A stretch of 64,000 nt of DNA from Butyrivibrio fibrisolvens (GCF_023206215.1 NZ_CP065800.1:124001-188000), one strand, 5' to 3'. Positions 8,500 to 17,305 are shown, counted from the first letter of the stretch. The notes: generated by a model not told the origin, from the sequence alone. Program-made: numbers and translations.

Positions 8500-8690
8500 A
8501 GGTGCTTTACAAGGATGTAATAAGCGCATTCTCAGAAGTACAAGGATGTACTTCTATGCACCATTTACAGGGATGTAATAAGCGCATTCTCAGAAGTACA
8601 GGGATGTACTTCTATGCGCCATTTACAAGGATGTAATAAGCGCATTCTTAGAAGTACAGGGATGTGCTTTCTAATTGAACGCATCAAAAA
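8500..8690 (+). ncRNA. Candidate CsrB/RsmZ-like sponge RNA: six CsrA hairpins
   Basis: Read on the plus strand, three tandem units of 58 bases each hold two hairpins whose loop is exactly AAGGAT or AGGGAT, closed by a C-G pair. The sites are at 8507-8520, 8535-8556, 8565-8578, 8592-8613, 8623-8636 and 8650-8672. Three read GTACARGGATGT, a full match to the CsrA consensus RUACARGGAUGU; the other three read TTACARGGATGT, one base off. In each unit a weak 5-bp hairpin alternates with a strong 8-bp one, and GCGCAT/ATGCGC pairs around the strong hairpin in the middle unit. The R position varies between units just as the consensus allows. CsrA (RsmA) represses translation by binding such loops, and CsrB-type RNAs titrate it. 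On the minus strand the loops would read ATCCYT, without GGA. The plus-strand promoter is not clear (weak TTCAAT-N18-CATAAT ending at 8479) and no good plus-strand terminator was found, so the ends are approximate. Confidence 0.75.
8508..8672. repeat. Three tandem 58-base units
   Basis: Units start near 8508, 8566 and 8624. Units 1 and 2 differ at only a few positions; unit 3 diverges after its second hairpin. The repeats coincide with the CsrA-hairpin array. Confidence 0.9.
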
Positions 8691-8851
8691 AGCGCCTCCA
8701 CAAAAATTTAAGTTACAATCTTCCGTGAAAGACGCTATCCTTAGCTTCTGGAACTCCGTCCCGTCAAAGATACCCGTTGATGTCCTTAGTAAAAATTATT
8801 ACCACAACAACAATTCGAATACTGTAACATAATTCCATCGTTACATATCTT

Positions 8852-8878
8852 ATATCGGAACTGCCCAATTTTTTTTTA
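8852..8878 (-). promoter_or_regulatory. Sigma-28 promoter upstream of the calcium-binding-type protein gene
   Basis: Minus strand TAAA (8878-8875), 15-base spacer, TCCGATAT (8859-8852). Same geometry as the flgM promoter. Transcription would start near 8845 and run antisense through the CsrA-hairpin array before reaching the gene starting at 8476. Confidence 0.75.
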
Positions 8879-8932
8879 TATTCGTTATGACCAAAAAATC
8901 CCTACCAAATACAGCCAGACTGCCTAATAATA

Positions 8933-9667
8933 TCAGATCTGTCCGCGAAGGATCTTCTCTGCATTCTCGACACGCTCTTTAGAAGGAGCCGGAGTACCTT
9001 CAAGTGTATACTTGATTCCAAGTTCCTTGAACTTATATACGCCAAGATTATGATAAGGCAGAACTTCAATCTTCTGGACATTACCAAGTGTCTCGATGAA
9101 GGCTCTTGTCTTTCTAAGTGCTTCATCATCATCTGTGATACCTGGAACCAGCACGTGTCTGATCCAGATAGGCTTATTAATATCAGAGAGATATCTCATT
9201 CCATCAAGGATATTAGCATTATCATTGGCTGTAAGATCCTTATGAGCCTCGGGGTCAATATGCTTGATATCTACAAGAAGGAGGTCTGTAACCTTCATGA
9301 GCTCTTCAAATTTAGAAAAGAAAGGCTCCTGTCTTGTAAATGGCTGAAGAGCTGTATCAATGCAAGTATTGATTCCACGCTTTTTGGCCTTAGTAAAAAG
9401 CTCTAAAAGAAAATCTATCTGTAAAAGAGCCTCTCCACCGCTTACTGTTATGCCGCCATCATTGCCCCAATAAGTCTTGTAGCGCTCTGCCTTGTCTAAG
9501 AGCTCATCTGCATCAAGAAACTGTGTGTCTTCACGCTTTGGTGCCCATGTATCAACATTGTGGCAGTATCTGCATCTCATATTGCAGCCCTGAAGGAAAA
9601 TAATATATCTAATGCCCGGACCATCTACAGATCCAAATGTTTCAATTGAATGTACTGCGCCTTTCAT
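8933..9667 (-). CDS. pflA: Pyruvate formate-lyase activating enzyme
   Basis: 244 residues, normal for PflA. The radical-SAM cluster motif CxxxCxxC is at Cys28, Cys32 and Cys35 (GCNMRCRYCHNVDTW). It is followed by the GGE-type SAM contact TVSGGEALLQ and the WIRHVLVPGITDD segment typical of activases. It uses S-adenosylmethionine and an iron-sulfur cluster to put the glycyl radical on PflB in the anaerobic cytoplasm. The gene directly follows pflB on the same strand, but a strong terminator and a palindrome lie in the 176-base gap, so pflA is expected at lower level or from its own promoter. Confidence 0.95.
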   Translation of the reverse strand: MKGAVHSIETFGSVDGPGIRYIIFLQGCNMRCRYCHNVDTWAPKREDTQFLDADELLDKAERYKTYWGNDGGITVSGGEALLQIDFLLELFTKAKKRGINTCIDTALQPFTRQEPFFSKFEELMKVTDLLLVDIKHIDPEAHKDLTANDNANILDGMRYLSDINKPIWIRHVLVPGITDDDEALRKTRAFIETLGNVQKIEVLPYHNLGVYKFKELGIKYTLEGTPAPSKERVENAEKILRGQI

Positions 9668-9689
9668 TTAGTCTCCTTTGTACTCAAAC

Positions 9690-9748
9690 TTCCCACTTAA
9701 TCAGTGAAAATAAATTATACCGCATCCTATTCCCAAATCAAGTGGGAA
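9690..9748. repeat. Palindromic repeat between pflB and pflA
   Basis: Nine-base arms TTCCCACTT and AAGTGGGAA around a 41-base AT-rich centre. Same end motif as the palindromes at 7207 and 12661. Confidence 0.5.
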
Positions 9749-9756
9749 CCTTCAGT

Positions 9757-9803
9757 TTTTAAAAAAGGACTGCAAAGATATTATGTTTCCTTGCAGTCCT
9801 TTT
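9757..9803 (-). terminator. Terminator of pflB
   Basis: Arms AAAGGACTGCAA and TTGCAGTCCTTT (9764-9803) with a loop of 14-16 bases, followed on the minus strand by a T run. Confidence 0.85.
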
Positions 9804-9843
9804 CTTATAAGCTTACGCTCTTAAAGTCTATTATAACGACACA

Positions 9844-12108
9844 TTAGAGTGATTCGTGACATGTACGAGCAATAACGTCGAGCTGCTGCTCCTTTGTCAG
9901 GTTGATGAACTTAACAGCATAACCTGATACACGAATTGTGAAGTTAGCATACTCAGGCTTTTCAGGATGCTCCATAGCGTCGATGAGCTTGTCCTTACCG
10001 AATACGTTAACGTTGAGGTGGTGAGCACCCTGCTCGAAGTATCCATCAAGAACACCAACAAGCTTCTTAGCTCTCTCCTCATCATCATGTCCAAGAGCTG
10101 AAGGGTTCATTGTCTGAGTATTAGAAATACCGTCAAGTGACCACTCATAAGGAACCTTTGCAACTGAGTTAAGAGATGCAAGAAGTCCGTTCTGCTCAGC
10201 ACCGTAAGATGGTGATGCTCCAGGAGCGAATGATGTGTAAGCTGCTCTTCCGTCAGGTGTAGCACCTGTTGCCTTACCATAAACAACGTTAGATGTGATA
10301 GTAAGGATAGAAGTTGTAGGCTCAGAATCACGATATGTGTGGTGCTTTCTGATCTTTGTCATGAATGACTTAAGAAGATCTACACCAATCTGGTCTGCTC
10401 TGTCATCATCGTTACCATACTTAGGGAAGTCGCCTTCTACCTTGTAGTCGATAACAAGACCGTTCTCATCACGGATTGTCTTAACCTTAGCATACTTGAT
10501 AGCTGAAAGTGAATCGATAACGTGTGAGAAACCAGCAATACCTGTAGCAAATGTACGACGTACATCTGTATCGATAAGAGCCATTTCAGCTGCTTCATAG
10601 TAGTACTTGTCGTGCATGTACTGGATGAGGTTGAGGATATTTACATAAAGACCTGCAAGCCAGTCAAGCATCTTGTCATATTTAGCCATAACTTCGTCGA
10701 AGTCAAGGTACTCAGATGTGATAGGTGCATAAGCAGGACCTACCTGCATGTGCTTACCGTTCTTATCTGTGAACTTCTCATCAACACCGCCGTTGATAGC
10801 GTACAGAAGAGCCTTAGCAAGGTTAGCACGAGCTCCGAAGAACTGCATCTCCTTACCTGTCTGTGTAGCTGATACGCAGCAGCAGATTGAGTAGTCATCG
10901 CCCCAGATAGGACGCATAACATCATCGTTCTCATACTGGATAGAAGATGTTACAACTGAAATGTGAGCTGCATACTTCTTGAAGTTCTCAGGAAGTCTCT
11001 TGGAGTAAAGAACTGTAAGGTTCGGCTCCGGAGCAGGTCCCATGTTCTCAAGAGTATGAAGGAAACGATAGTCATTCTTTGTAACCATGTGACGTCCGTC
11101 TCCGCCAAGTCCACCAACTTCAAGAGTAGCCCATACAGGGTCACCAGAGAAGAGGTTGTTGTATGAAGGGATACGAGCAAACTTAACCATACGAAGCTTC
11201 ATTGTGAAGTGGTCGATAAGTTCCTGTGCCTGCTCCTCTGTAAGAGTTCCCTCTTCGAGATCACGGTTGATGTAGATATCAAGGAATGTTGATACACGGC
11301 CAACTGACATAGCAGCACCATTCTGAGTCTTGATAGCTGCAAGGTAACCGAAGTATAACCACTGAACAGCTTCCTTAGCGTTCTTAGCAGGCTGTGAAAT
11401 ATCATAACCGTAAGAAGCAGCCATAGCCTTCATGCCCTTAAGAGCACGAACCTGCTCAGAGATCTCTTCTCTCTGACGGATAACGTTATCTGTCATTGTA
11501 CCATCGCCGCAGTTGTCAAAATCTTCCATCTTCTTAGCGATGAGGTGATCAATACCGTAAAGAGCAACTCTTCTGTAGTCGCCTACGATACGTCCACGAC
11601 CATATGTATCCGGAAGACCTGTTACGATGTGGCTGTGACGAGCAGCTCTCATCTCAGGTGTATAAGCATCAAATACAGCCTGGTTGTGTGTCTTGTGATA
11701 CTCTGTGAAGATCTTGTGGAATTTAGGATTTACTTCAAAACCATATGTTGAAGCAGCTTCCTCTGCCATCTTGATTCCACCGAATGGCATGAATGCTCTC
11801 TTAAGAGGCTTATCTGTCTGAAGACCTACGATCTGCTCAAGATCCTTAGTCTGCTCATCGATGTAGCCAGGGCCATAAGCGGTAAGACTAGAAACTACTT
11901 CTGTCTCACACTCAAGAACGCCACCGTTCTCACGTTCTTTCTTCTGAAGCTCCTGAAGCTTGCCCCATAATGTATCTGTAGCCTGAGTCGGTCCTGCAAG
12001 GAAAGACTCGTCGCCATCATACTGGGTGTAGTTGTTCTGGATGAAGTCACGTACATTGATATCTCCAATCCAGTGTGTTCCTTTGAAACTTCTCCATTCT
12101 TCTCGCAT
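9844..12108 (-). CDS. pflB: Formate C-acetyltransferase (pyruvate formate-lyase)
   Basis: 754 residues from the ATG at 12108. The frame stays open to 12150, but the first ATG has no ribosome site, whereas AAGGAG lies 7 bases before 12108 and the protein then starts [15 protein letters not shown], as PflB proteins do. Active-site cysteines are at about 410-411 ([12 protein letters not shown], where many homologues have CCVSPM). The glycyl-radical site is RVSGYAV near Gly729. It converts pyruvate and CoA to acetyl-CoA and formate, the central fermentative step of this kind of organism. Regulation is suggested by a sigma-A promoter, a Rex-like operator and a palindrome in the leader. Confidence 0.96.
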   Translation of the reverse strand: MREEWRSFKGTHWIGDINVRDFIQNNYTQYDGDESFLAGPTQATDTLWGKLQELQKKERENGGVLECETEVVSSLTAYGPGYIDEQTKDLEQIVGLQTDKPLKRAFMPFGGIKMAEEAASTYGFEVNPKFHKIFTEYHKTHNQAVFDAYTPEMRAARHSHIVTGLPDTYGRGRIVGDYRRVALYGIDHLIAKKMEDFDNCGDGTMTDNVIRQREEISEQVRALKGMKAMAASYGYDISQPAKNAKEAVQWLYFGYLAAIKTQNGAAMSVGRVSTFLDIYINRDLEEGTLTEEQAQELIDHFTMKLRMVKFARIPSYNNLFSGDPVWATLEVGGLGGDGRHMVTKNDYRFLHTLENMGPAPEPNLTVLYSKRLPENFKKYAAHISVVTSSIQYENDDVMRPIWGDDYSICCCVSATQTGKEMQFFGARANLAKALLYAINGGVDEKFTDKNGKHMQVGPAYAPITSEYLDFDEVMAKYDKMLDWLAGLYVNILNLIQYMHDKYYYEAAEMALIDTDVRRTFATGIAGFSHVIDSLSAIKYAKVKTIRDENGLVIDYKVEGDFPKYGNDDDRADQIGVDLLKSFMTKIRKHHTYRDSEPTTSILTITSNVVYGKATGATPDGRAAYTSFAPGASPSYGAEQNGLLASLNSVAKVPYEWSLDGISNTQTMNPSALGHDDEERAKKLVGVLDGYFEQGAHHLNVNVFGKDKLIDAMEHPEKPEYANFTIRVSGYAVKFINLTKEQQLDVIARTCHESL

Positions 12109-12134
12109 AAAGGTACTCCTTCTAGTGCCGTCAT

Positions 12135-12152
12135 GCATGGAAATTTCCATGC
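12135..12152. promoter_or_regulatory. Perfect 18-bp palindrome in the pflB leader
   Basis: GCATGGAAATTTCCATGC, ending 26 bases before the start codon and just ahead of the ribosome site. It could be an operator or an RNA hairpin next to the ribosome site. Confidence 0.45.
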
Positions 12153-12160
12153 TGAATTAT

Positions 12161-12178
12161 TTGTTATATTTTTAACCA
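12161..12178. promoter_or_regulatory. Candidate Rex operator of pflB
   Basis: TTGTTATATTTTTAACCA matches the Rex consensus TTGTTAA-N4-TTAACAA at 12 of 14 fixed positions. It lies right after the -10 element, where a repressor would block transcription. Rex senses the NADH/NAD ratio in Firmicutes and commonly controls fermentation genes (family knowledge). Confidence 0.5.
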
Positions 12179-12186
12179 ACGGCGTG

Positions 12187-12216
12187 ATTTTAACATGTTT
12201 GTTATTTACATGTCAA
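12187..12216 (-). promoter_or_regulatory. Sigma-A promoter of pflB
   Basis: Minus strand TTGACA (12216-12211), 18-base spacer, TAAAAT (12192-12187). The spacer contains two copies of the palindrome ACATGT, possibly a second operator. Confidence 0.7.
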
Positions 12217-12660
12217 TCAAGAACATAGACAACATTTTACTGTTTTTTTATATTTTTCTGCTGTTTTGCACAAAGATTTTTAAACATTTACTCAAATCCT
12301 TGTATTTATGAGTTTTTCCTTTAATTCTTTTACAATTTTTTTATACAATTTCGTTATGTTTTTATGATATTCTGTAAATTATTACTTCTATATTTTTAAT
12401 CTTGAACAAAACAGCTTCTGTATGATTTTGTATAATAGTTAGAAATAGTTAATCGTACATCATCAGTGCATTTTATACAAAATATAGTCTTGTTATCGTA
12501 TTTTTATAAACGTTATATGGCTTTTATGCCATTTCCGCTTATTATCTAAGAAACTCTTTTACAATGCCTCCATATAAAAAAATCCCCCAAACAAGACCGT
12601 GGATATAATATCTCCAAAGCCCTATCTGAGGAATCGTTATATTCTGACAATTCATAACTA
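12217..12660. other. AT-rich intergenic stretch without a recognised gene
   Basis: About 440 bases between the pflB promoter and the palindrome at 12661. No ORF with a ribosome site, RNA gene or convincing regulatory element was recognised. Several TATAAT-like strings occur, as expected in such AT-rich DNA. Confidence 0.5.
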
Positions 12661-12734
12661 AAACATCCCACTTGAATGGACCGGCATCCCCAAAGTCTTT
12701 ACAAGGGCATGCAGTCTACTCAAGTGGGATGTTT
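12661..12734. repeat. Palindromic repeat after the phosphoesterase gene
   Basis: Arms AAACATCCCACTTGA and TCAAGTGGGATGTTT pair over 15 bases. The centre contains CAAAGTCTTTACAAGGG, which recurs in the palindrome at 38943. It follows the phosphoesterase stop codon closely and could act as its transcription end. Confidence 0.65.
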
Positions 12735-12739
12735 CTAAT

Positions 12740-13843
12740 CTAATTCACATTGATCATTACATATTCAGATCTTGTGCCTGTTTTAAAATCAAGAGCCCAG
12801 TCTGATATTCCTGAGGTTACTATGAAATCTGTATCGCTGATTCTCTCATATCCATACGTCCTGTCATTGACTCCTGTAAGTTCGCCTACATATTTAATGG
12901 CAAGAAGCTGTCCTCCATGAGTATGACCCGATACTACAAGGTCCGATGCGCTAGCACTTTCATTCTCATAATCTGTAGGCTCATGATCCAGTACTATTAT
13001 GTACTTATCATCGCTCACATCCTGTAACAGGTCATCAATATCAAGTCTTGGCTCTGTAATATAGTCTTTCCTGCCTGCAATACATATATTATCAATAGTT
13101 ACGATCTCATCTTCCAGAATCTGTACATTATTTTTGATAAGCTCATCTTCAAGATCCTGTGCGGTAAAATCTCTGCCACCAAATGTATGCTTGTCATGAT
13201 TGCCATATACGAAGAACACACCATATCTAAGATCAAGCGTTCCCAAAGCTTCACATGCTCTGACCATATCTGCCCGCACAGAGTCATTGTCAACGAAGTC
13301 TCCTGCTATAAGGAGCATATCAGGAGATGCCTGTTCTATCTCTTCAAGCCAAGCAGCAAATCCCTCTCCGTCAAAAGTGGTTCCAAGATGAGAGTCTGCG
13401 ATAAGCGCAATATGAAGATCCTGTATATCCTTGTCCGTTTTTAGGTTATAATCAGTCCTCCATACGTTGTGGCACATATAATATGCCCCCGACAGATAGA
13501 CGATGGATACTGCTATTGCAAGCCACCCTTGAAGATATACCTTAGATCTGCCAGTAGATACGCTACTACTCTTAGTACCGTGTACCTTATCTACAATTCT
13601 TACTATAAGACCTGATATCAGGAAAAAGAATATCACGTATATAAGAATAGTTATAGCATTAACCATCCCCATGAAGGCTGCAAATCCCGCAAAACACAAT
13701 ATAACAACAAGCGTAGCATTGAGCTTTTGCTGCCACTTCCTGTCAAATCTTGTAAAAGCTCTAAATCTACTGACTGCATTAATAAGATAAACAGCACCTA
13801 CAATACTGATAACTATAGTAACAATAAATATCGCAAACCACAT
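12740..13843 (-). CDS. Membrane-anchored metallophosphoesterase (YkuE-like)
   Basis: 367 residues. Four hydrophobic segments in the first 125 (about 2-23, 42-58, 60-82, 106-124), then a calcineurin-like phosphoesterase domain with all metal-site motifs: ADSHLG (Asp150, His152), GDFVD at 181-185, GNHD at 214-217, and GHTHGGQ near 308. A two-metal hydrolase of phosphate esters, with the catalytic part probably outside the membrane. Related YkuE proteins act in peptidoglycan or lipid metabolism, but the substrate here is unknown. It is 21 bases downstream of the AAA+ gene, so probably one operon. Confidence 0.85.
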   Translation of the reverse strand: MWFAIFIVTIVISIVGAVYLINAVSRFRAFTRFDRKWQQKLNATLVVILCFAGFAAFMGMVNAITILIYVIFFFLISGLIVRIVDKVHGTKSSSVSTGRSKVYLQGWLAIAVSIVYLSGAYYMCHNVWRTDYNLKTDKDIQDLHIALIADSHLGTTFDGEGFAAWLEEIEQASPDMLLIAGDFVDNDSVRADMVRACEALGTLDLRYGVFFVYGNHDKHTFGGRDFTAQDLEDELIKNNVQILEDEIVTIDNICIAGRKDYITEPRLDIDDLLQDVSDDKYIIVLDHEPTDYENESASASDLVVSGHTHGGQLLAIKYVGELTGVNDRTYGYERISDTDFIVTSGISDWALDFKTGTRSEYVMINVN

Positions 13844-13864
13844 GTAAACAGCTCCATTTCAAAG

Positions 13865-15109
13865 TCATTTACTATTTTCATTATTTCCATTTTTTTCATC
13901 AATATCATCATTTACATCATTAGACTTACTGGGCGCAGGCTCATCTTTTTTATCGGCATCACCTGTTTTATCAAAAAGATCATCATTAGTGATCTTCATC
14001 ATATCTTCCGGCTTAAGGTCTTCTATCCCTGCAATCCTTGATGCCTGATTAGTTATGATCTCCTCGAAGAGATTTCGTATCTCACGGGCATTAGCAAAGT
14101 TACCGTTAGAGGCAAGCTTTCTCTGGGAGATAAGCTCCTTGACATGCTGCTTGGTATCATCTTCTATGACATAGTCATATTTCTTGCAGTTCATATCGAA
14201 TATATCCATAAGCTCATCTATTGTATAATCAGGGAACTCGATATATTTATTGAACCTGCTCTTAAGACCCGGGTTGGAGTTTATGAATTTCTCCATAGGC
14301 TCTGTATAGCCTGCAACAATGACAACAAGATCATCTCTGTGATCTTCCATTGCCTTAAGTATAGTATCTATAGCTTCCTGGCCGAAGGCGTCATCTTTTT
14401 GTGACAGAGCATAGGCTTCATCTATAAACAAGACTCCGCCCATAGCCTTCTTGATAAGCTCCTGAGTCTTAATAGCAGTCTGACCTACATATCCTGCTAC
14501 AAGTCCGGAACGGTCTGTCTCAACAAGCTGGCCCTTAGACAGAACACCGATATTCTTATATAGTTTTGATATAATACGGGCAACAGTAGTCTTACCAGTT
14601 CCGGGATTACCTGTAAAAACAAGATGGAGAGATACAGGAACTGATTTAAGACCGGCATCTTTTCTTGTCTTCTGGATCTTAACGAAGTTAGTAAGTTCCT
14701 TGACATCTGATTTTATAGTATCAAGACCTATAAGCTTATCAAGAGTCTCCATTGGATCTTCTTCAGGCTCTTTGGGCTCTTCGTTCTTAACATCCGCTTC
14801 TTCTGAATCAGAAACCTTGTCCTTGGTAGCAGGCCTTACCCCATTAGCACTGGCTTCATTTACTTTGGTATTGAATTCATTAAGTGCGTTCTTTGCATCC
14901 GCAAGAGGATCCTCAGTACCAGAAGAAATGTTCATTCCTCCCTGAGTCTTTACGGGCGAAGAATCTAATCTGCTATCAAAAGAGCTTTTCGATCCTGTAT
15001 TACTCCCACTTCCAAAAAAATCCCCGTACAGCCCCCCAAGCATACCGCTTTGCGTATTCTGAATCTTATTCAAAACATCTTCCAATTTTTCTCTTTCCCT
15101 TTTATCCAT
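13865..15109 (-). CDS. SpoVK/CbbX-type AAA+ ATPase
   Basis: 414 residues. Residues 1-118 are polar, low-complexity and probably disordered. Residues 120-380 are a CbbX/SpoVK-class AAA+ module: Walker A GNPGTGKTT at 167-175, pore-loop-like GLVAGYVGQT at 202-211, Walker B GVLFIDEAYAL at 225-235, and arginine-finger region NPGLKSRFNKYIEF near 274-287. The last 35 residues are acidic and low-complexity. Close relatives include SpoVK of endospore formers and Rubisco activase CbbX, both protein remodellers. The client here is unknown. No sporulation genes are visible nearby, so a sporulation role should not be assumed. Confidence 0.85.
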   Translation of the reverse strand: MDKREREKLEDVLNKIQNTQSGMLGGLYGDFFGSGSNTGSKSSFDSRLDSSPVKTQGGMNISSGTEDPLADAKNALNEFNTKVNEASANGVRPATKDKVSDSEEADVKNEEPKEPEEDPMETLDKLIGLDTIKSDVKELTNFVKIQKTRKDAGLKSVPVSLHLVFTGNPGTGKTTVARIISKLYKNIGVLSKGQLVETDRSGLVAGYVGQTAIKTQELIKKAMGGVLFIDEAYALSQKDDAFGQEAIDTILKAMEDHRDDLVVIVAGYTEPMEKFINSNPGLKSRFNKYIEFPDYTIDELMDIFDMNCKKYDYVIEDDTKQHVKELISQRKLASNGNFANAREIRNLFEEIITNQASRIAGIEDLKPEDMMKITNDDLFDKTGDADKKDEPAPSKSNDVNDDIDEKNGNNENSK

Positions 15110-15177
15110 TTATTCATACCTCTTTTGGCTTATTATCTTTTGATAATACCATAAATCTTCACAGTCGTGAACAAACG

Positions 15178-15221
15178 CTGCCCCTTGCAATTACCTATTA
15201 AGGCACAATAGCAAGAGGCAG
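15178..15221 (-). terminator. Hairpin after the ComEC-like hydrolase gene
   Basis: Arms CTGCCTCTTGC and GCAAGGGGCAG (one G-T pair) around a 22-base loop, about 20 bases past the stop codon on the minus strand, with only a weak T tail (CGTTTGTT). Confidence 0.5.
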
Positions 15222-15239
15222 ATTAAATTTAAATATTTG

Positions 15240-16406
15240 TTATGGATTACAATTTTGACAAGGATCATATCCTTGATTTATAAGATCTTCTCTACTTCCA
15301 GTAAATGTCATCTTATTGGATTCCTTCATTTTCTTCACAGAAGGACATGTAGGTAGATGGAATTTTTTCGTGTTGATATTAACAATATACGTTGCTCCAG
15401 AGTCTGTCTGAGTAGTAGCTGAGTTATCTTCTACTACTGGTGTTTGCCTTGTAGTCGTATCAGAAGCTGTTTCTCCCACGCCTGGAGTCCAAACAGCTGC
15501 AAGTTCATTTTTTGATACTGCCACGGATATATTCGTTCCATCACTGGATATAACTATGTCTCCCTGCAGGTCTGTCCTATATAATGCACTATTATACTGT
15601 TGCAGTAATTCGAGTGCTTCTGCATGCGGATGCCCATAACTGTTTCCTACTCCACATGAAATAACAGTTACACTAGGTGATACTGCTTTGATGAATGCGT
15701 AAGAAGCCCCGTTAGAGCTTCCATGATGTGCAGCTTTGAGTACATCAACATTCAGCAAATCATATTCATTCCACATAAGAAGCTGCTGCTCTTCCTGTTC
15801 GGCATCGCCAGAAAACAGAAATGAATTTTGTCCATAATCGATACGTAGTACCAATGATATATCGTTAGGATCCATTGATGGCTCAACATCTGTAGGTCCG
15901 AGAACAGTAATAATTGCATTACCTAAAGGATACATACTCCCAACTTCAGGAACAATAATACTTTTCCCTTGCTTCTCAACTGCTTTGACATATTTATTAA
16001 ATGATGAGTTGTCATATGTTGTCACTGGAGCAAAAGCAGTCCCAACTTTAGCGTAAGCAAGTGCTCCAGGAAGGCCTCCCGCATGGTCCGCATGAGGATG
16101 AGTACAAACAACATAATCTAGCTGATTTATATTTTGGGATTTCAGAATACTGTATAGTTTTTGTGACTGATCTGATGTTCCGCCATCAATAAGCATCGAA
16201 TGACCATCACATGTTATCAGCGAAGAATCACCTTGACCGACATCAATAAAGGTAGCTGTAAAACCACTAGTATCCGAAGAAGCTGCCATGGCATTTATAT
16301 CGTTAAACGATGCTCCGGAGTTCAAGGATATAAATACAACTAGTAATAACAATACAAATGCAGATAATATTAAAAAAAGAAAAGACCATTTTTTATGTCT
16401 TACCAT
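15240..16406 (-). CDS. ComEC-like metallo-beta-lactamase hydrolase with C-terminal Cys domain
   Basis: 388 residues. One membrane or signal segment at about 8-28, then a metallo-beta-lactamase fold of the ComEC C-terminal type: FIDVGQGDSSLI at 53-64, HPHADHAGG at 103-111 (metal ligands), FSGDAEQEE near 198, and KAAHHGSSNGA near 220. The chain ends with LPTCPSVKKM and GYDPCQNC, an Ada-like or ribbon-like four-Cys/His module. It probably acts outside the membrane. ComEC-type domains are thought to be nucleases, but this protein lacks the ComEC channel, so DNA uptake should not be assumed. It is 17 bases after the neighbouring gene, which ends in a similar Cys module; the two look functionally linked. 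Confidence 0.8.
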   Translation of the reverse strand: MVRHKKWSFLFLILSAFVLLLLVVFISLNSGASFNDINAMAASSDTSGFTATFIDVGQGDSSLITCDGHSMLIDGGTSDQSQKLYSILKSQNINQLDYVVCTHPHADHAGGLPGALAYAKVGTAFAPVTTYDNSSFNKYVKAVEKQGKSIIVPEVGSMYPLGNAIITVLGPTDVEPSMDPNDISLVLRIDYGQNSFLFSGDAEQEEQQLLMWNEYDLLNVDVLKAAHHGSSNGASYAFIKAVSPSVTVISCGVGNSYGHPHAEALELLQQYNSALYRTDLQGDIVISSDGTNISVAVSKNELAAVWTPGVGETASDTTTRQTPVVEDNSATTQTDSGATYIVNINTKKFHLPTCPSVKKMKESNKMTFTGSREDLINQGYDPCQNCNP

Positions 16407-16423
16407 ATTCTTTCCTCAACATT

Positions 16424-17305
16424 TTAATGGCAATGTTTACATGGTTCAAACCCACACGCCTCTGCTGTGTCAACGGTTGTACATATTGGATCATCCATAC
16501 CCGAGCAAGTTGACTTAGTATGATACTTTGTCCCACCATTTCTTGGAACCCAGCAAACATCTCCAGTCGTTGGTCCCATTTGTAACACTTCTAGTGCATT
16601 AGCACTTTCTGTTCCATTTGCAACGGTAGAACTATCAGGTTGCTGTGCTGCTGCCGCTTCTTCTGCTGCTTGCTGAGCTGCCGCTTCTTCTGCTGCTTTT
16701 TGTTCTGCAACCGTTTTCTCCGCATCTGAATTGGCTTTCGTTTCCGTGGTTGCACTTTCAGTAGTAGAGCCAGTTGAAGCAACAGATGTAGTTTTCGTAC
16801 TCTTTGCAGTTGTTACAGTTGAAGATGCTGTAGACTTCTTATTCTTATCAGCTGATTCTACAGATTTTTCTTCAATAGAGCTATTTGATGATGTCTCAAT
16901 TGATGCATCTGTTGATGCCTCAGCTACTACTATATCTTCTTCAGATGCTTCTACGGTTGAAACATCTGCCATCGACCTGTCGACACTCTCTACAGATGCC
17001 TCAGAAACGGCAGCCGTGGACATTGCTTTGTCAGCATTATTTGTTTTTGTTGCTGCTGGTGACAATCCCAGAAAAACATTTGCAGCAAGCCATATTACGG
17101 CAACACCGGTTATCTTGTGTGATTTTTTCAAATTAGGCAACTTTGGAAAAATGTACTTTGAGCTCAAAGGTGAAATCAAAATGCCAACGATAACAAAAAG
17201 AATCGCTCCTATTATGCCAAGCCCGCCGTTTATTAATGATCCCAAAGCCATAAACCACATTACTGCTGCCATTATCCATCTTAGAATTTTTAAAATTATA
17301 GTCAT
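16424..17305 (-). CDS. Membrane protein with Ser/Thr/Ala-rich stalk and C-terminal Cys domain
   Basis: 293 residues from the ATG at 17305, chosen because AAGGGG lies 7 bases upstream; the frame is open to 17347 but that start lacks a good site. Two or three hydrophobic segments near the N-terminus are followed by a long low-complexity stretch (Ser, Thr, Ala, Val, Glu; an EEAAAQQAAEEAAAAQQ-like segment) that looks like an extended stalk. The end has KYHTKSTCSGM and GFEPCKHCH, spaced like the Cys module of the next gene. Function unknown; surface anchoring of a small metal-binding domain is the best description. Confidence 0.65.
   Translation of the reverse strand: MTIILKILRWIMAAVMWFMALGSLINGGLGIIGAILFVIVGILISPLSSKYIFPKLPNLKKSHKITGVAVIWLAANVFLGLSPAATKTNNADKAMSTAAVSEASVESVDRSMADVSTVEASEEDIVVAEASTDASIETSSNSSIEEKSVESADKNKKSTASSTVTTAKSTKTTSVASTGSTTESATTETKANSDAEKTVAEQKAAEEAAAQQAAEEAAAAQQPDSSTVANGTESANALEVLQMGPTTGDVCWVPRNGGTKYHTKSTCSGMDDPICTTVDTAEACGFEPCKHCH

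Noticed and set aside
8508..8690. CRISPR-like array or simple tandem repeat
   Set aside because: The units are adjacent without unique spacers, and the repeated parts are hairpins with ARGGAU loops. No cas genes are present.
8614..8832. Plus-strand ORF of 72 residues overlapping the CsrA array
   Set aside because: No ribosome site, starts inside the repeat, and no recognisable protein pattern; the RNA interpretation explains the sequence better.
12109..12150. N-terminal extension of PflB from the ATG at 12150
   Set aside because: No ribosome site there; the ATG at 12108 has AAGGAG and gives the normal PflB N-terminus. The extension also overlaps the palindrome at 12135.
13865..15109. Sporulation gene spoVK as evidence for an endospore former
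   Set aside because: The AAA+ family is shared with CbbX and other remodellers; no other sporulation genes are in the window.
15240..16406. True ComEC DNA-uptake protein
   Set aside because: Only the metallo-beta-lactamase part is present; the multi-helix channel domain is missing.
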